Origin: an uncultured Ruminococcus sp.
GTDB lineage: Bacteria > Bacillota > Clostridia > Oscillospirales > CAG-272
NCBI GenBank assembly: GCA_902797125.1
Contig: CADBRS010000127.1
Coordinates: 1 to 12,386 of the forward strand
DNA: 12,386 bases
Direction of reading: 5' to 3'
Shown: positions 5,543-12,386 of the stretch, in pieces
Layout: each line of letters begins with the position of its first letter
How positions within the stretch are numbered: the stretch's first letter is position 1
The notes under the pieces: generated by a model
What the model was told of the DNA's origin: nothing
What the model saw: only the letters and a program-made list of their open reading frames with translations
Database searches by the model: none
Made by a program: the position numbers and the translations under genes

Positions 5543-7315
5543 TTAACCTTCTTTGGCTTCGGCCACAAGATCGTCCAGTTCTACTCCGATCTCTGTTTTG
5601 ATCTTTTCGAACTCGTCTTTATATTTGTCGTAAGGCACGGATTTAGCCCGGCCGATCCGCTCTCTCACGGGCAGATTGACCAGCTTTTCAATGGATGCTC
5701 CCTTTGCGATCGCTTTTCTGGATCTGTCTTCAAACTCGAAGATCAGGCACATCAGAGCATATTGCTTGTCAAGGTGAGTAAATCCGTCCACATCATCGAA
5801 AGCAAACTGCTGCAGAAAATCTTCGCGAACGGATCTGGCCACTTCCATTGTCAGTCTGTCGTCTGCGGACAATGCATCCATGCCGACCAGTTTCACGATT
5901 TCTTCCAGTCCGGATTCGATCTGCAAGATCTTCATACATCTGGACGTCAGATTCATCCAGTCTTTGGAAACGTTTTCCGAAAACCAATCGGAAAGCTTGT
6001 CTCTGTAAAGAGAATAGGAATTCAGCCAGTTGATCGCTGGGAAATGCCTCTTGTAGGCCAGAGACGCATCCAGTCCCCAGAAAACTTTGACGATACGCAA
6101 AGTAGCCTGCGTGACGGGTTCGGAAATATCACCGCCCTGAGGAGACACGGCCCCAATGGCCGAAAGTGTTCCGATCCTTTGATCAGAACCCAGACAGACC
6201 ACCTTGCCGGCACGTTCGTAGAACTGAGCCAGACGGGATGTCAGATAGGCAGGATACCCCTCTTCGCCCGGCATCTCTTCGAGACGGCCGGACATCTCGC
6301 GCAGAGCCTCGGCCCAGCGGGAAGTAGAATCCGCGATGACAGCCACGTTAAAGCCCATATCGCGATAGTATTCTGCAATCGTGATACCCGTGTAAATGGA
6401 TGCTTCACGGGCTGCCACAGGCATATCGGAAGTATTCGCGATCAAAACGGTTCTCTCCATCAGCGACTTCCCCGTTCTCGGGTCGGTCAGTTCAGGAAAC
6501 TCTCTTAAAACGTCCGTCATCTCATTACCGCGTTCACCGCAGCCGATATAGATCACGATGTCCACGTCGCTCCACTTGGCCAGCTGGTGCTGAACCACAG
6601 TTTTCCCAGCTCCGAAAGGACCGGGAACGCATGCCGTTCCGCCTTTGGCGATCGGGAAAAGCGCGTCTATGGAACGCTGTCCCGTGATCATGGGTTCAAC
6701 GGGAGGCAGCTTCTCTTTATAGGGACGTGAAATACGGACAGGCCATTTCTGCATGAGCTTGACGTCTTCGATCGAACCGTCTTGGAGTTTGATCTTGCCG
6801 ATCGCGTCCGTGACCCTGAAATCTCCGCTTCGCATATCAACGATCACGCCGGATTTGTTCGCGGGGACCATGATCTTGTGACGGATGACCTCGGTTTCCT
6901 GCACATAACCGTACACATCGCCGGGAGCGACCTTGTCGCCGAATTTCAGATCCGTTTCAAAATGCCAAACCTTTTCTCTGTCCAAAGCCGGTTCTTCGAT
7001 ACCCTTGGTGATATTGGAGCCGGCTTTCAGCCGGATGGCTTCCAGCGGTCTCTGGATACCGTCATAGATATTCCGAATCAAGCCGGGACCCAGTTCGACG
7101 GACAGAGGAGCACCGGTCGAGACGACCTTGTCTCCGCGCCCGATACCGGCCGTTTCCTCGTAGACCTGAATGGAGGCTTTGTCACCGTGCATTTCGATGA
7201 TCTCGCCGATCAGTCGCTGTTCGCCGACATGAACAACGTCAAACATATTCGCTTCACGCATGCCTTCAGCGACGACCAGAGGGCCGGATACTTTCAGTAT
7301 TTTACCTTCAATCAT
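5543..7315 (-). CDS. ntpA: V-type ATP synthase/ATPase catalytic subunit A
   Basis: This 590-residue catalytic subunit hydrolyses or makes ATP in the A3B3 head. The N-terminal barrel is followed by the A-type non-homologous insertion (about 110-190) that distinguishes it from F-type beta. Walker A is GPFGAGKT (232-239, with Lys238), the catalytic glutamate is Glu261 in GCGERGNEM, and Walker B is VAVIADSTSRW (about 324-334, with Asp329). A C-terminal helical domain completes it. All catalytic residues are intact and their numbering matches my recollection of the E. hirae protein. The ATG at 7315 gives the expected N-terminus MIEGKILKVSGP. The ribosome binding site is unusual: the nearest AAGGA is 13 nt away, and a better GGAAGGAG lies about 30 nt away, just past the ntpG stop codon. 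Confidence 0.98.
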   Translation of the reverse strand: MIEGKILKVSGPLVVAEGMREANMFDVVHVGEQRLIGEIIEMHGDKASIQVYEETAGIGRGDKVVSTGAPLSVELGPGLIRNIYDGIQRPLEAIRLKAGSNITKGIEEPALDREKVWHFETDLKFGDKVAPGDVYGYVQETEVIRHKIMVPANKSGVIVDMRSGDFRVTDAIGKIKLQDGSIEDVKLMQKWPVRISRPYKEKLPPVEPMITGQRSIDALFPIAKGGTACVPGPFGAGKTVVQHQLAKWSDVDIVIYIGCGERGNEMTDVLREFPELTDPRTGKSLMERTVLIANTSDMPVAAREASIYTGITIAEYYRDMGFNVAVIADSTSRWAEALREMSGRLEEMPGEEGYPAYLTSRLAQFYERAGKVVCLGSDQRIGTLSAIGAVSPQGGDISEPVTQATLRIVKVFWGLDASLAYKRHFPAINWLNSYSLYRDKLSDWFSENVSKDWMNLTSRCMKILQIESGLEEIVKLVGMDALSADDRLTMEVARSVREDFLQQFAFDDVDGFTHLDKQYALMCLIFEFEDRSRKAIAKGASIEKLVNLPVRERIGRAKSVPYDKYKDEFEKIKTEIGVELDDLVAEAKEG

Positions 7316-7353
7316 ATGTTTATTTCAATCCTTAAAAGGACTGTTCTCCTTCC
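7316..7353 (-). promoter_or_regulatory. ntpG-ntpA leader with two competing SD hairpins
   Basis: On the minus strand a central TCCTT (7336-7340) can pair with an upstream AAGGA (7347-7351, 6-nt loop) or with the downstream AAGGA (7329-7333, 4-nt loop). Both AAGGA copies are Shine-Dalgarno-like, and the downstream one is 13 nt from the ntpA ATG. The stems are short and weak, so a regulatory role is speculative. Confidence 0.3.
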
Positions 7354-7689
7354 TTATTGCGCGTCCTTGAACAGGATGTCTGCGCCCACTGCTTTTTCAA
7401 CGGCGGTCTTAATGGTGTTCATACCATAGCCGCTGTTACCGCTGAGGCCGGGCATCGTGGTGATCGCCGGAAGCGGGAGTTCTTTGTATTTGTCCAGTTC
7501 ATCCCGGAGCGCAACGGCATACCGTTCGACCAAATAAATGATCGCGTATTCGCCGGATTTGACCAGCTCTTTCAAAATGGTGCCGGCCGTTTCTGCGTCC
7601 TGGGCTTCATGGACCGAAAAGCCAAGAGACAGGAATCCGATGACAGAGTCTCTGTCTCCGATCATACCGATCTTATACATAACTGTCAC
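7354..7689 (-). CDS. ntpG: V-type ATP synthase/ATPase subunit F (central stalk; NtpG in E. hirae)
   Basis: This small soluble subunit binds the D axle in the central stalk. The family N-terminus YKIGMIGDRDSVIGFLSLGF is clear, and a Rossmann-like alpha/beta pattern continues through YAIIYLVERYA and LPAITTMPG. Two starts are possible. GTG at 7689 (111 aa) has AAAGG 4 nt upstream. ATG at 7680 (108 aa, MYKIGMIGD) better matches the family N-terminus but has the same site about 13 nt away. The gene overlaps the end of ntpC by 17 or 8 nt depending on the start, indicating coupled translation. Many annotations call this subunit AtpF or NtpF. In E. hirae nomenclature it is NtpG. Confidence 0.93.
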   Translation of the reverse strand: MTVMYKIGMIGDRDSVIGFLSLGFSVHEAQDAETAGTILKELVKSGEYAIIYLVERYAVALRDELDKYKELPLPAITTMPGLSGNSGYGMNTIKTAVEKAVGADILFKDAQ

Positions 7690-8692
7690 GCATCCTTTCC
7701 TTGATTTGATCCCGGTCGAGGCCTGCTGCCTTGCCGGTCAGAACGATGCGGATATTCTTGACGGATGTTTCCATCCCGCGAAGATAAGCAAATCCGATCT
7801 CCGGTCCGAAAGGAATGAATATGACTTCTTTCAGCATATTGGTCAGATAATTGTCAGAAATCTTTTCCAGTGTGCTGAAAGCACGGTCTGAATCCGCAAA
7901 CTGTTTGCCCAGCATGTGGTAAGTGCCGAATTGGAGCTTGTCCGTCAGGAATGATTCGCCTTCGTCGTAAGCTTCTGAAAAGAGTTTTGCCTCCAGAGAC
8001 CCGCCCGGAAGCAATGCATCTTTCAAAAGGACCCTGCCCCCGTCGCTGTGTCCCATGCGGATCAGACGGATTGCCGTCTCCACATTGATCAGATCGGCCG
8101 TGACACTCATATACCGATTCAAAAAATCTGAGCCCAAACGATTGGAAAGAACTGAAATGTCCTCAAAACAAGCTCTGTCCAGCATCAAGTCGACGACTTG
8201 CGGATTATTGGAAGAAGCGAACTCGGCCTTCGCCAAAGCGGCAGCCTCTGCCATCTGTTTGGGCAGAGCGGAAAAATCTCCGTTCTTCATCATCTCGGGA
8301 TAGGAATCGGCGGGAACTGTGCCCAAATCGATCAGCATGGAAGCATAAGACACTCCCAAAAAAGAACATTTCAGTGCGGACTTGACGTTATGGCAGTCAT
8401 ATTTGAGTCTGAGCATGTCGACGGAATCTTTTTCAGGCAGGATTTCCGCCACTTCACGAAAAGCATCGGCTGTCTTTTGAAACAGCAACTCTTCGAATGA
8501 TACCATGCTCCTGTCGGGAACTCCGGGACCGTCTTCGGTGCCGAAACCGAACTCGGTCAGCAATTGAATTGTGCGGTCCGTGCCCGGGGCGTCCAGCAAC
8601 TGTTCCAGTTCGTCCTTCCCTACCAAAGTCTTTTCCAAAGCTCTGATCCGGACTGAACTGAACGCATAATCGTTAGTTGTAACTTTTGGCAT
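7673..8692 (-). CDS. ntpC: V-type ATP synthase/ATPase subunit C (rotor socket)
   Basis: This 339-residue subunit of the C/AC39 family sits on the membrane ring as a funnel that receives the D-F shaft. Family features visible are the N-terminal YAFSSVRIRALEKTLVGKDELEQLL, the mid-region MLRLKYDCHNVKSALKC, and the C-terminal stretch PFGPEIGFAYLRGMETSVKNIRIVLTGK. The frame is open 19 codons further upstream, to 8749, but that extension overlaps the end of ntpE and is not typical of the family. The ATG at 8692 gives MPKVTTNDYAF, with AAGAGAGA upstream. It starts 13 nt after the ntpE stop and overlaps the start of the F-subunit gene. The protein is nearly all alpha-helical and soluble. Confidence 0.95.
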   Translation of the reverse strand: MPKVTTNDYAFSSVRIRALEKTLVGKDELEQLLDAPGTDRTIQLLTEFGFGTEDGPGVPDRSMVSFEELLFQKTADAFREVAEILPEKDSVDMLRLKYDCHNVKSALKCSFLGVSYASMLIDLGTVPADSYPEMMKNGDFSALPKQMAEAAALAKAEFASSNNPQVVDLMLDRACFEDISVLSNRLGSDFLNRYMSVTADLINVETAIRLIRMGHSDGGRVLLKDALLPGGSLEAKLFSEAYDEGESFLTDKLQFGTYHMLGKQFADSDRAFSTLEKISDNYLTNMLKEVIFIPFGPEIGFAYLRGMETSVKNIRIVLTGKAAGLDRDQIKERMRDSYV

Positions 8693-8705
8693 CGAAAAAT
8701 CTCTC

Positions 8706-9359
8706 TTATTTGAATAATTTGCGGCTGATCTCCGGTTCCAGTTCCTCACGCAGCTGTTTCATCAGAACAGGCAGCGTGCAGTTCGTTTCAACGTCTCCGT
8801 ATTTCAGAATCAGCCCACCCTGAGTCGCGGCAGTCCGGTCGCTGATGCGAACGGGTTTGTCGGGCTTTCCAATCGAGGAAAGGGCCAAATCGATGATATC
8901 CTGTCCGTATTTATCTTTATCATCCGGACTGAGTATCACTTCATATTCAGAAGTTTCGTCTGCTTCTCCGAACAATGTGGCGTTTCGGTTTGCATTTTCG
9001 GTTTGTTCTTTGATCGCGCTGACCAGAAGTCCGGCAAGCAACCGGGCATACTGATCATCAGGCAGAGATCGGATCTCCCGCTCAGCTCTGATGAACGTCT
9101 CATCCAGCATCTCAGCTTGTTTTTGCAAAAGGATGCTGCGGCGGTTCATAGCCGTTGTGGATTTCGCTCTGGCTATGATCTGATCCCCTTCGCGATCGGT
9201 CCGGGACATGAGGTTTTCATGCATGTCCACGGTTTTTTGATCCCATTCATCCCGGATCGCTTCACATTGACGTTCGGCATCATCCAGAATGGCTTTGGCC
9301 TCGGCCTCGGCTTCAGAAATGATCTGATCCGTGACTTTTTTAAGACCGTATACTGCCAT
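8706..9359 (-). CDS. ntpE: V-type ATP synthase/ATPase subunit E (peripheral stalk)
   Basis: This 217-residue protein is the E subunit of the peripheral stalk, which holds the A3B3 head still while the shaft turns and pairs with subunit H. The N-terminal half is one long charged helix with Ala-rich heptads (VTDQIISEAEAEAKAILDDA and onward to about residue 100). The C-terminal half, about 110-217, is the globular head-binding domain with VILSPDDKDKYG and GGLILKYGDVETNCTLP, the last being the typical C-terminal strand. The ATG at 9359 is backed by GGAAAGGAG at good spacing. It follows ntpK after 45 nt and precedes ntpC by 13 nt. No anomalies. Confidence 0.95.
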   Translation of the reverse strand: MAVYGLKKVTDQIISEAEAEAKAILDDAERQCEAIRDEWDQKTVDMHENLMSRTDREGDQIIARAKSTTAMNRRSILLQKQAEMLDETFIRAEREIRSLPDDQYARLLAGLLVSAIKEQTENANRNATLFGEADETSEYEVILSPDDKDKYGQDIIDLALSSIGKPDKPVRISDRTAATQGGLILKYGDVETNCTLPVLMKQLREELEPEISRKLFK

Positions 9360-9404
9360 GGGGTTCTCCTTTCCGATGTAGTGTTGCGTTTTCCAAAGAT
9401 AAGA

Positions 9405-9896
9405 TCAGTGGAAGATGATGGCGATCAAAGAGACCAAAACAGCGAGGATCGCAAAAGTCTCAACCAGCGCTGCGTTTGTGATGGCATGACCGAGTTCATC
9501 TCCGCGCTTGGAAATGAGCACAATACCGGATGCGGCCACTTTACCCTGCAGGATACCTGAGATCAAACCGACAACAGCGATCGGCAGAGCTGCGACGAAA
9601 TAGAAAATGCCGTCTTCAGGGCTTAAGGGCGTTGCGGGTCCGCCGGCGAAAAGGTTCAATTTGATGAAAATCAGCAAGGCGGTGACCAGACCGTAAATAC
9701 CCTGCGTCATCGGAAGTGCCTGCAGAACGAGCGCTTTACCGAATTTGCTCGGATCTTCGCTCAGAAGACCTGATGCAGCCTGTCCGCAGAGGCTGACGCC
9801 TTTGGCTGAGCCGATACCGGCCATGATCGTAGCAATTACGGCACCTGCCAGAGCCAGGTTCATGCCGTTAAAAATCGTACTAAATAATTCTCCCAT
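9405..9896 (-). CDS. ntpK: V-type ATP synthase/ATPase subunit K (membrane rotor, Na+-type)
   Basis: This 163-residue rotor subunit has four membrane helices, i.e. two fused hairpins (about 12-33, 54-80, 97-122, 138-162). The ion-carrying carboxylate is Glu146 in LVETFAIL. The surrounding ligands are Leu61, Thr64 and Gln65 in LPMTQGIYG and Gln117 in ILQGKVAAS. This is the set known to coordinate Na+ in E. hirae NtpK, where the equivalents are L61, T64, Q65, Q110 and E139. The first hairpin lacks a carboxylate, so each subunit carries one ion, as in V-type rings. The linker between helices 2 and 3 is longer than in E. hirae by about seven residues and rich in Pro and Gly. The start is supported by AAGGAG 7 nt upstream. 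Na+ specificity is inferred from these ligands. Confidence 0.97.
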   Translation of the reverse strand: MGELFSTIFNGMNLALAGAVIATIMAGIGSAKGVSLCGQAASGLLSEDPSKFGKALVLQALPMTQGIYGLVTALLIFIKLNLFAGGPATPLSPEDGIFYFVAALPIAVVGLISGILQGKVAASGIVLISKRGDELGHAITNAALVETFAILAVLVSLIAIIFH

Positions 9897-9933
9897 GATA
9901 AACTCCTTATTATCATTTTTTAATCATTTTAAA

Positions 9934-11877
9934 TTAAGGTTCAATCGTATACTTGTCCGAATTGTGAGCCGGTTCATAGATCCGGCCTCCGTCTTCGAAG
10001 AATTTGCCGAAGAACTCAATATACTGCAAACGGCTCGTATGGACGAACGTACCAAGGACGTTGATGGCCAAATTCATGACGTGACCAACCAAGAGGATGA
10101 TCAGCATGAACAGGAAACCGACCGGAGAGCTGCCCAGCATCGTGATCAGGTTGATGATCTTGCCGATGACCGCAGCGACCAGAGCCAAAGCCAAAATTCT
10201 CGAGTAAGACAGCACGTCTGAAGCATAACTGATCAGGCTGTACAAACTGCCTACCCCTTTCACGGCTTTCATCGGTCCTTTAGCGGCGCGTCCCTGCGTC
10301 AGGATCAGCATCAAAGCACCGACGCCGGCTACGATCAGAGCTGCCTTCATGTTGAAGGCCAGCAGTACAAGCCCCGCAAAGAGCACCCACCAGGAGCCGA
10401 TATCGAAGATCGCATCCAGGACGTGACCGTCTTTGCACAATTTGTAAAACTTGATGCCCATACCCGCGATCATATGGATTCCGCCGATCGCAAAAGAAAG
10501 GATCAAAAAGCCCATGATGTTATCGAGAGGGTTCATAATAAGCCCGTTGAAGAAAGGCACTTTTTCGACAGGATTCTCGATATGCATCATATTTTCCATG
10601 ATGGCATAAGGCAAGTCTCCGAACCAACCCCCGAACAGAACGCCGCAGATCATAGATGAAATGCCGCACCATCCGAACATCTTCAAAAACTTTCTTGTTC
10701 CCTCTTTGGGCTTCAAAAGCTTGACGCCCAGGAAAGCGATCACTGTCAGCAACAGTCCGTAACCTACGTCCGCAAACATGAGACCGAAGATGATAAAGTA
10801 GAAAATGCTCATCACAAAGGTCGGATCGGCGGCACCATATCTGGGATAAGAATACATGCCGAGCACATATTCGTAATTTGCGGAATACGGATTGTTTTTG
10901 AGCAGAACCGGCGGATCGTCTTCCACTCTCGCCTCATCATCCTCGTATGCGCAATCGTATTTGTCCAAAAGCGCAAAAACGGCTTTCTCGTTAGGCTCAG
11001 GCATCCAGCAGGTCAGGATCATACAGTCATCCAAACAGAGCATTTTATATTGGTGCTCAAGTGAGAGTCGCTCTGTCTCATAAACGTCATAAAGCGTCTC
11101 TATATCTTCGATCTGTTCAGAAAGCTTCCCGAACTGGTTGACGATAATGGATTCCAGCTCCTGCTGTCCGGAGATCCTTTTCAGTCCGGCGGCATAAGCC
11201 TTTTCCGCGGTCTCCGAAACGTCTTTGAAAAACACCTTAGACGCACCCGCTGTTGTCAGCTTACGGTTCATTTCATCCGCGGTGCTTTTGGCAAAAGTTG
11301 CCGAAAAATAGAGGATGTTGGTATCACAAGAGACTTGCTCGCAGTAAATACCTTCCTGTGCGAACTCTTCGAGGACCGTTTCGGGCAATCTGTCTGTCGC
11401 CATCACGTAGAGACCGTGAACCGTCTGATCTGTTCCTTCAAAATTCAAGGGCAGATCATATGTCAGCCATGGACGGAAAGACTGCAACTGTGCCTCGGAT
11501 TTGACCTGGTTAGAACGGCATTCATTCAATTGTTGTGATAGTTTTTCTGCCTGAATAACTGCATCTTCCGCTTTTTTGAAAGCTTCAGAATTTGCAAAGT
11601 CATCCAAATCAATTGTCCGTCTGGGATGAAACAGTTTCTTTTTGGCTTTTGAGTACTTGTGAAGCACCGGAAGAACAGATTCTATCCGTCCTACCTTGGA
11701 TTCCAGTTCGTACCGTTTTTCTTCACACCTGTATTTTCGGATATCCAGACCTTCGTAATCACTCAATGGAGTTTCATCGATCTGAATGCATTTCCGTTTC
11801 ATCAAAGACCGGACAATTGAAGGAGAAAGTGAACTGACAGTGAAAACCGTCAGTTTTTTCATCTTTACAATTGCCAT
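9934..11877 (-). CDS. ntpI: V-type ATP synthase/ATPase subunit I (membrane stator, a-subunit)
   Basis: This 647-residue stator subunit lines the ion half-channels beside the K ring. The cytoplasmic N-terminal half (1-350) has two coiled-coil arms, at about 50-135 and 225-285, that anchor the peripheral stalks. The C-terminal half has seven or eight membrane helices, starting at FVMSIFYFIIFGLMFADVGYG (354-374). The two functional arginines are visible: Arg560 in ASDVLSYSRILALAL, which interacts with the rotor carboxylate, and Arg616 in GTFVHTSRLQYIEFF. The ending FFGKFFEDGGRIYEP is typical. The ATG at 11877 overlaps the end of the H gene by 13 nt, with GGGAGAG about 10 nt upstream, so translation is probably coupled. 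It appears full length and intact. Confidence 0.97.
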   Translation of the reverse strand: MAIVKMKKLTVFTVSSLSPSIVRSLMKRKCIQIDETPLSDYEGLDIRKYRCEEKRYELESKVGRIESVLPVLHKYSKAKKKLFHPRRTIDLDDFANSEAFKKAEDAVIQAEKLSQQLNECRSNQVKSEAQLQSFRPWLTYDLPLNFEGTDQTVHGLYVMATDRLPETVLEEFAQEGIYCEQVSCDTNILYFSATFAKSTADEMNRKLTTAGASKVFFKDVSETAEKAYAAGLKRISGQQELESIIVNQFGKLSEQIEDIETLYDVYETERLSLEHQYKMLCLDDCMILTCWMPEPNEKAVFALLDKYDCAYEDDEARVEDDPPVLLKNNPYSANYEYVLGMYSYPRYGAADPTFVMSIFYFIIFGLMFADVGYGLLLTVIAFLGVKLLKPKEGTRKFLKMFGWCGISSMICGVLFGGWFGDLPYAIMENMMHIENPVEKVPFFNGLIMNPLDNIMGFLILSFAIGGIHMIAGMGIKFYKLCKDGHVLDAIFDIGSWWVLFAGLVLLAFNMKAALIVAGVGALMLILTQGRAAKGPMKAVKGVGSLYSLISYASDVLSYSRILALALVAAVIGKIINLITMLGSSPVGFLFMLIILLVGHVMNLAINVLGTFVHTSRLQYIEFFGKFFEDGGRIYEPAHNSDKYTIEP

Positions 11878-12188
11878 TTAGCTAATACTCTCCCTGTTAT
11901 CAATCGAGAACATGATTTCACTCTGTCTGCAGATTTAGCATACATCGCAGCAGCCTCATTCTTTGAGTCATCTATGCTTTTTGCGATCAAATCATCTGTC
12001 TTTTTTGAAAGATCTGCAAGTCGCTCACGCATAGATTTTTCCATCTGCTGTTCAGATTTCGCATAAGAAGCCGTGCAGGACTTGTTCGTTTCATCGAGCA
12101 TAAATCTGGCTCGAGCCCTGGCTTCTTCGCGGATCTTTTTGGCTTTAGCCTCTGCAGCCTTGATCTCTTCAATGGCTTGTTTGGACAT
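11865..12188 (-). CDS. ntpF: V-type ATP synthase/ATPase peripheral stalk subunit H (NtpF in E. hirae)
   Basis: This 107-residue protein is almost entirely charged helix, with Ala- and Lys/Glu-rich repeats (AIEEIKAAEAKAKKIREEAR, 5-24, then RARFMLDETNKSC). That matches the small subunit (H, AhaH/NtpF-type) that winds around subunit E in the peripheral stalk. Sequence identity in this family is low, so the call rests on composition, length and its place as first gene before ntpI, as in E. hirae. The ATG at 12188 has GGTGGTGAT just upstream and a good promoter about 35 nt before it. Its last codons overlap the ntpI start. No cofactor or catalytic sites are expected or seen. Confidence 0.88.
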   Translation of the reverse strand: MSKQAIEEIKAAEAKAKKIREEARARARFMLDETNKSCTASYAKSEQQMEKSMRERLADLSKKTDDLIAKSIDDSKNEAAAMYAKSADRVKSCSRLITGRVLAKWQL

Positions 12189-12221
12189 ATCATCACCACC
12201 GATGTGTATATATAATATAGT

Positions 12222-12250
12222 ATTTTATCATATAATTAAAATTTAATCAA
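12222..12250 (-). promoter_or_regulatory. promoter of the V-ATPase operon
   Basis: On the minus strand, TTGATT (12245-12250), exactly 17 nt, then TAAAAT (12222-12227) give a sigma-A-type promoter within a very AT-rich tract. The predicted leader is about 25-30 nt. A second perfect -10-like TATAAT lies upstream (12254-12259) without a well-spaced -35. A 6-bp inverted repeat, TATAGT (12256-12261) with ACTATA (12274-12279), lies just upstream and could be an operator or chance. Confidence 0.65.
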
Positions 12251-12294
12251 TATATTATAGTCCCGCTTCACGAACTATATAGATCAAATTAATC

Positions 12295-12340
12295 ATTTCC
12301 AAAACAAAGGCATTGCCCATTGCTGGACAATGCCTAAGCT
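12295..12340 (-). terminator. terminator-like hairpin for a gene beyond the window
   Basis: AGGCATTG (12308-12315) and CAATGCCT (12328-12335) form a perfect 8-bp stem with a 12-nt loop. On the minus strand it is followed by TTGTTTT, so it probably ends a minus-strand transcript from a gene beyond 12386. It separates that transcript from the ATPase promoter. The U-tract is interrupted by a G, so efficiency is uncertain. Confidence 0.55.
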
Positions 12341-12386
12341 ATTTTATGTTAAGCGATTAACAAATTGAGATTATCCCTCGTAGGAA

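Noticed and set aside
5762..6508. 248-codon open frame on the plus strand inside ntpA
   Set aside because: It lies fully antisense to the conserved catalytic subunit, with no SD or recognisable domain. Long antisense frames are common opposite conserved genes of this composition.
8693..8749. Longer N-terminus for subunit C
   Set aside because: It overlaps the end of ntpE, is atypical for the family, and a suitable ATG with an upstream SD exists at 8692.
12349..12386. C-terminal end of a minus-strand CDS (frame ending LNLLIA then TAA at 12349-12351)
   Set aside because: Only 11 codons are visible and the other frames also close soon after, so the coding frame cannot be decided. The downstream terminator-like hairpin merely suggests that some gene ends nearby.

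Overview
The window is dominated by one minus-strand operon encoding a complete V-type (A/V-type, Ntp) ATPase. Reading downstream from a promoter near 12250, the genes are peripheral-stalk H (NtpF-type), I, K, E, C, central-stalk F (NtpG-type), A, B and D. This is the same order as the first nine genes of the Enterococcus hirae ntp operon (ntpFIKECGABD, recalled). Gaps are short or the genes overlap, nearly every gene has a clear Shine-Dalgarno site, and a strong intrinsic terminator follows ntpD. The gene order, the bacterial V-ATPase, AAGGAGG-type ribosome binding sites and sigma-A-like promoters point to a low-to-mid GC Bacillota (Firmicutes), probably a clostridial anaerobe. I cannot name a species.

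Layout from left to right. Positions 1-231 hold no gene. They carry two near-identical hairpins (26-45 and 193-212) and further stem-loops that resemble the ends and guide-RNA region of an IS200/IS605-type element without transposase or TnpB. A 7-bp direct repeat brackets this segment. Next come a small two-helix membrane protein of unknown function (232-900, minus) with a near-consensus promoter, a roughly 200-bp divergent intergenic region, and an orphan predicted lipoprotein (1182-1967, plus). A perfect 14-bp bidirectional terminator (2021-2064) serves the lipoprotein gene and the convergent Y-family DNA polymerase gene (2104-3333, minus). The V-ATPase operon fills 3449-12188. A short intergenic tail to 12386 contains the operon promoter and a hairpin that looks like the terminator of a minus-strand gene lying off the window.

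The ATPase genes work as one machine. A3B3 is the catalytic head, D and F form the rotating central shaft, C is the socket joining the shaft to the rotor, K forms the membrane rotor ring, I is the ion-channel stator, and E with H form the peripheral stalks. Walker A and the catalytic glutamate in A, the arginine finger in B, and both key arginines in I are present, so the enzyme looks intact. K has the ligand set associated with Na+ binding (L61, T64, Q65, Q117, E146), which favours a sodium rather than a proton pump.

I see no new multi-gene system. The points most worth a second look are the gene-less IS200/IS605-like segment at the left edge, the Na+-type rotor, the overlap of the operon terminator with the polymerase promoter, and the two orphan envelope-type proteins.
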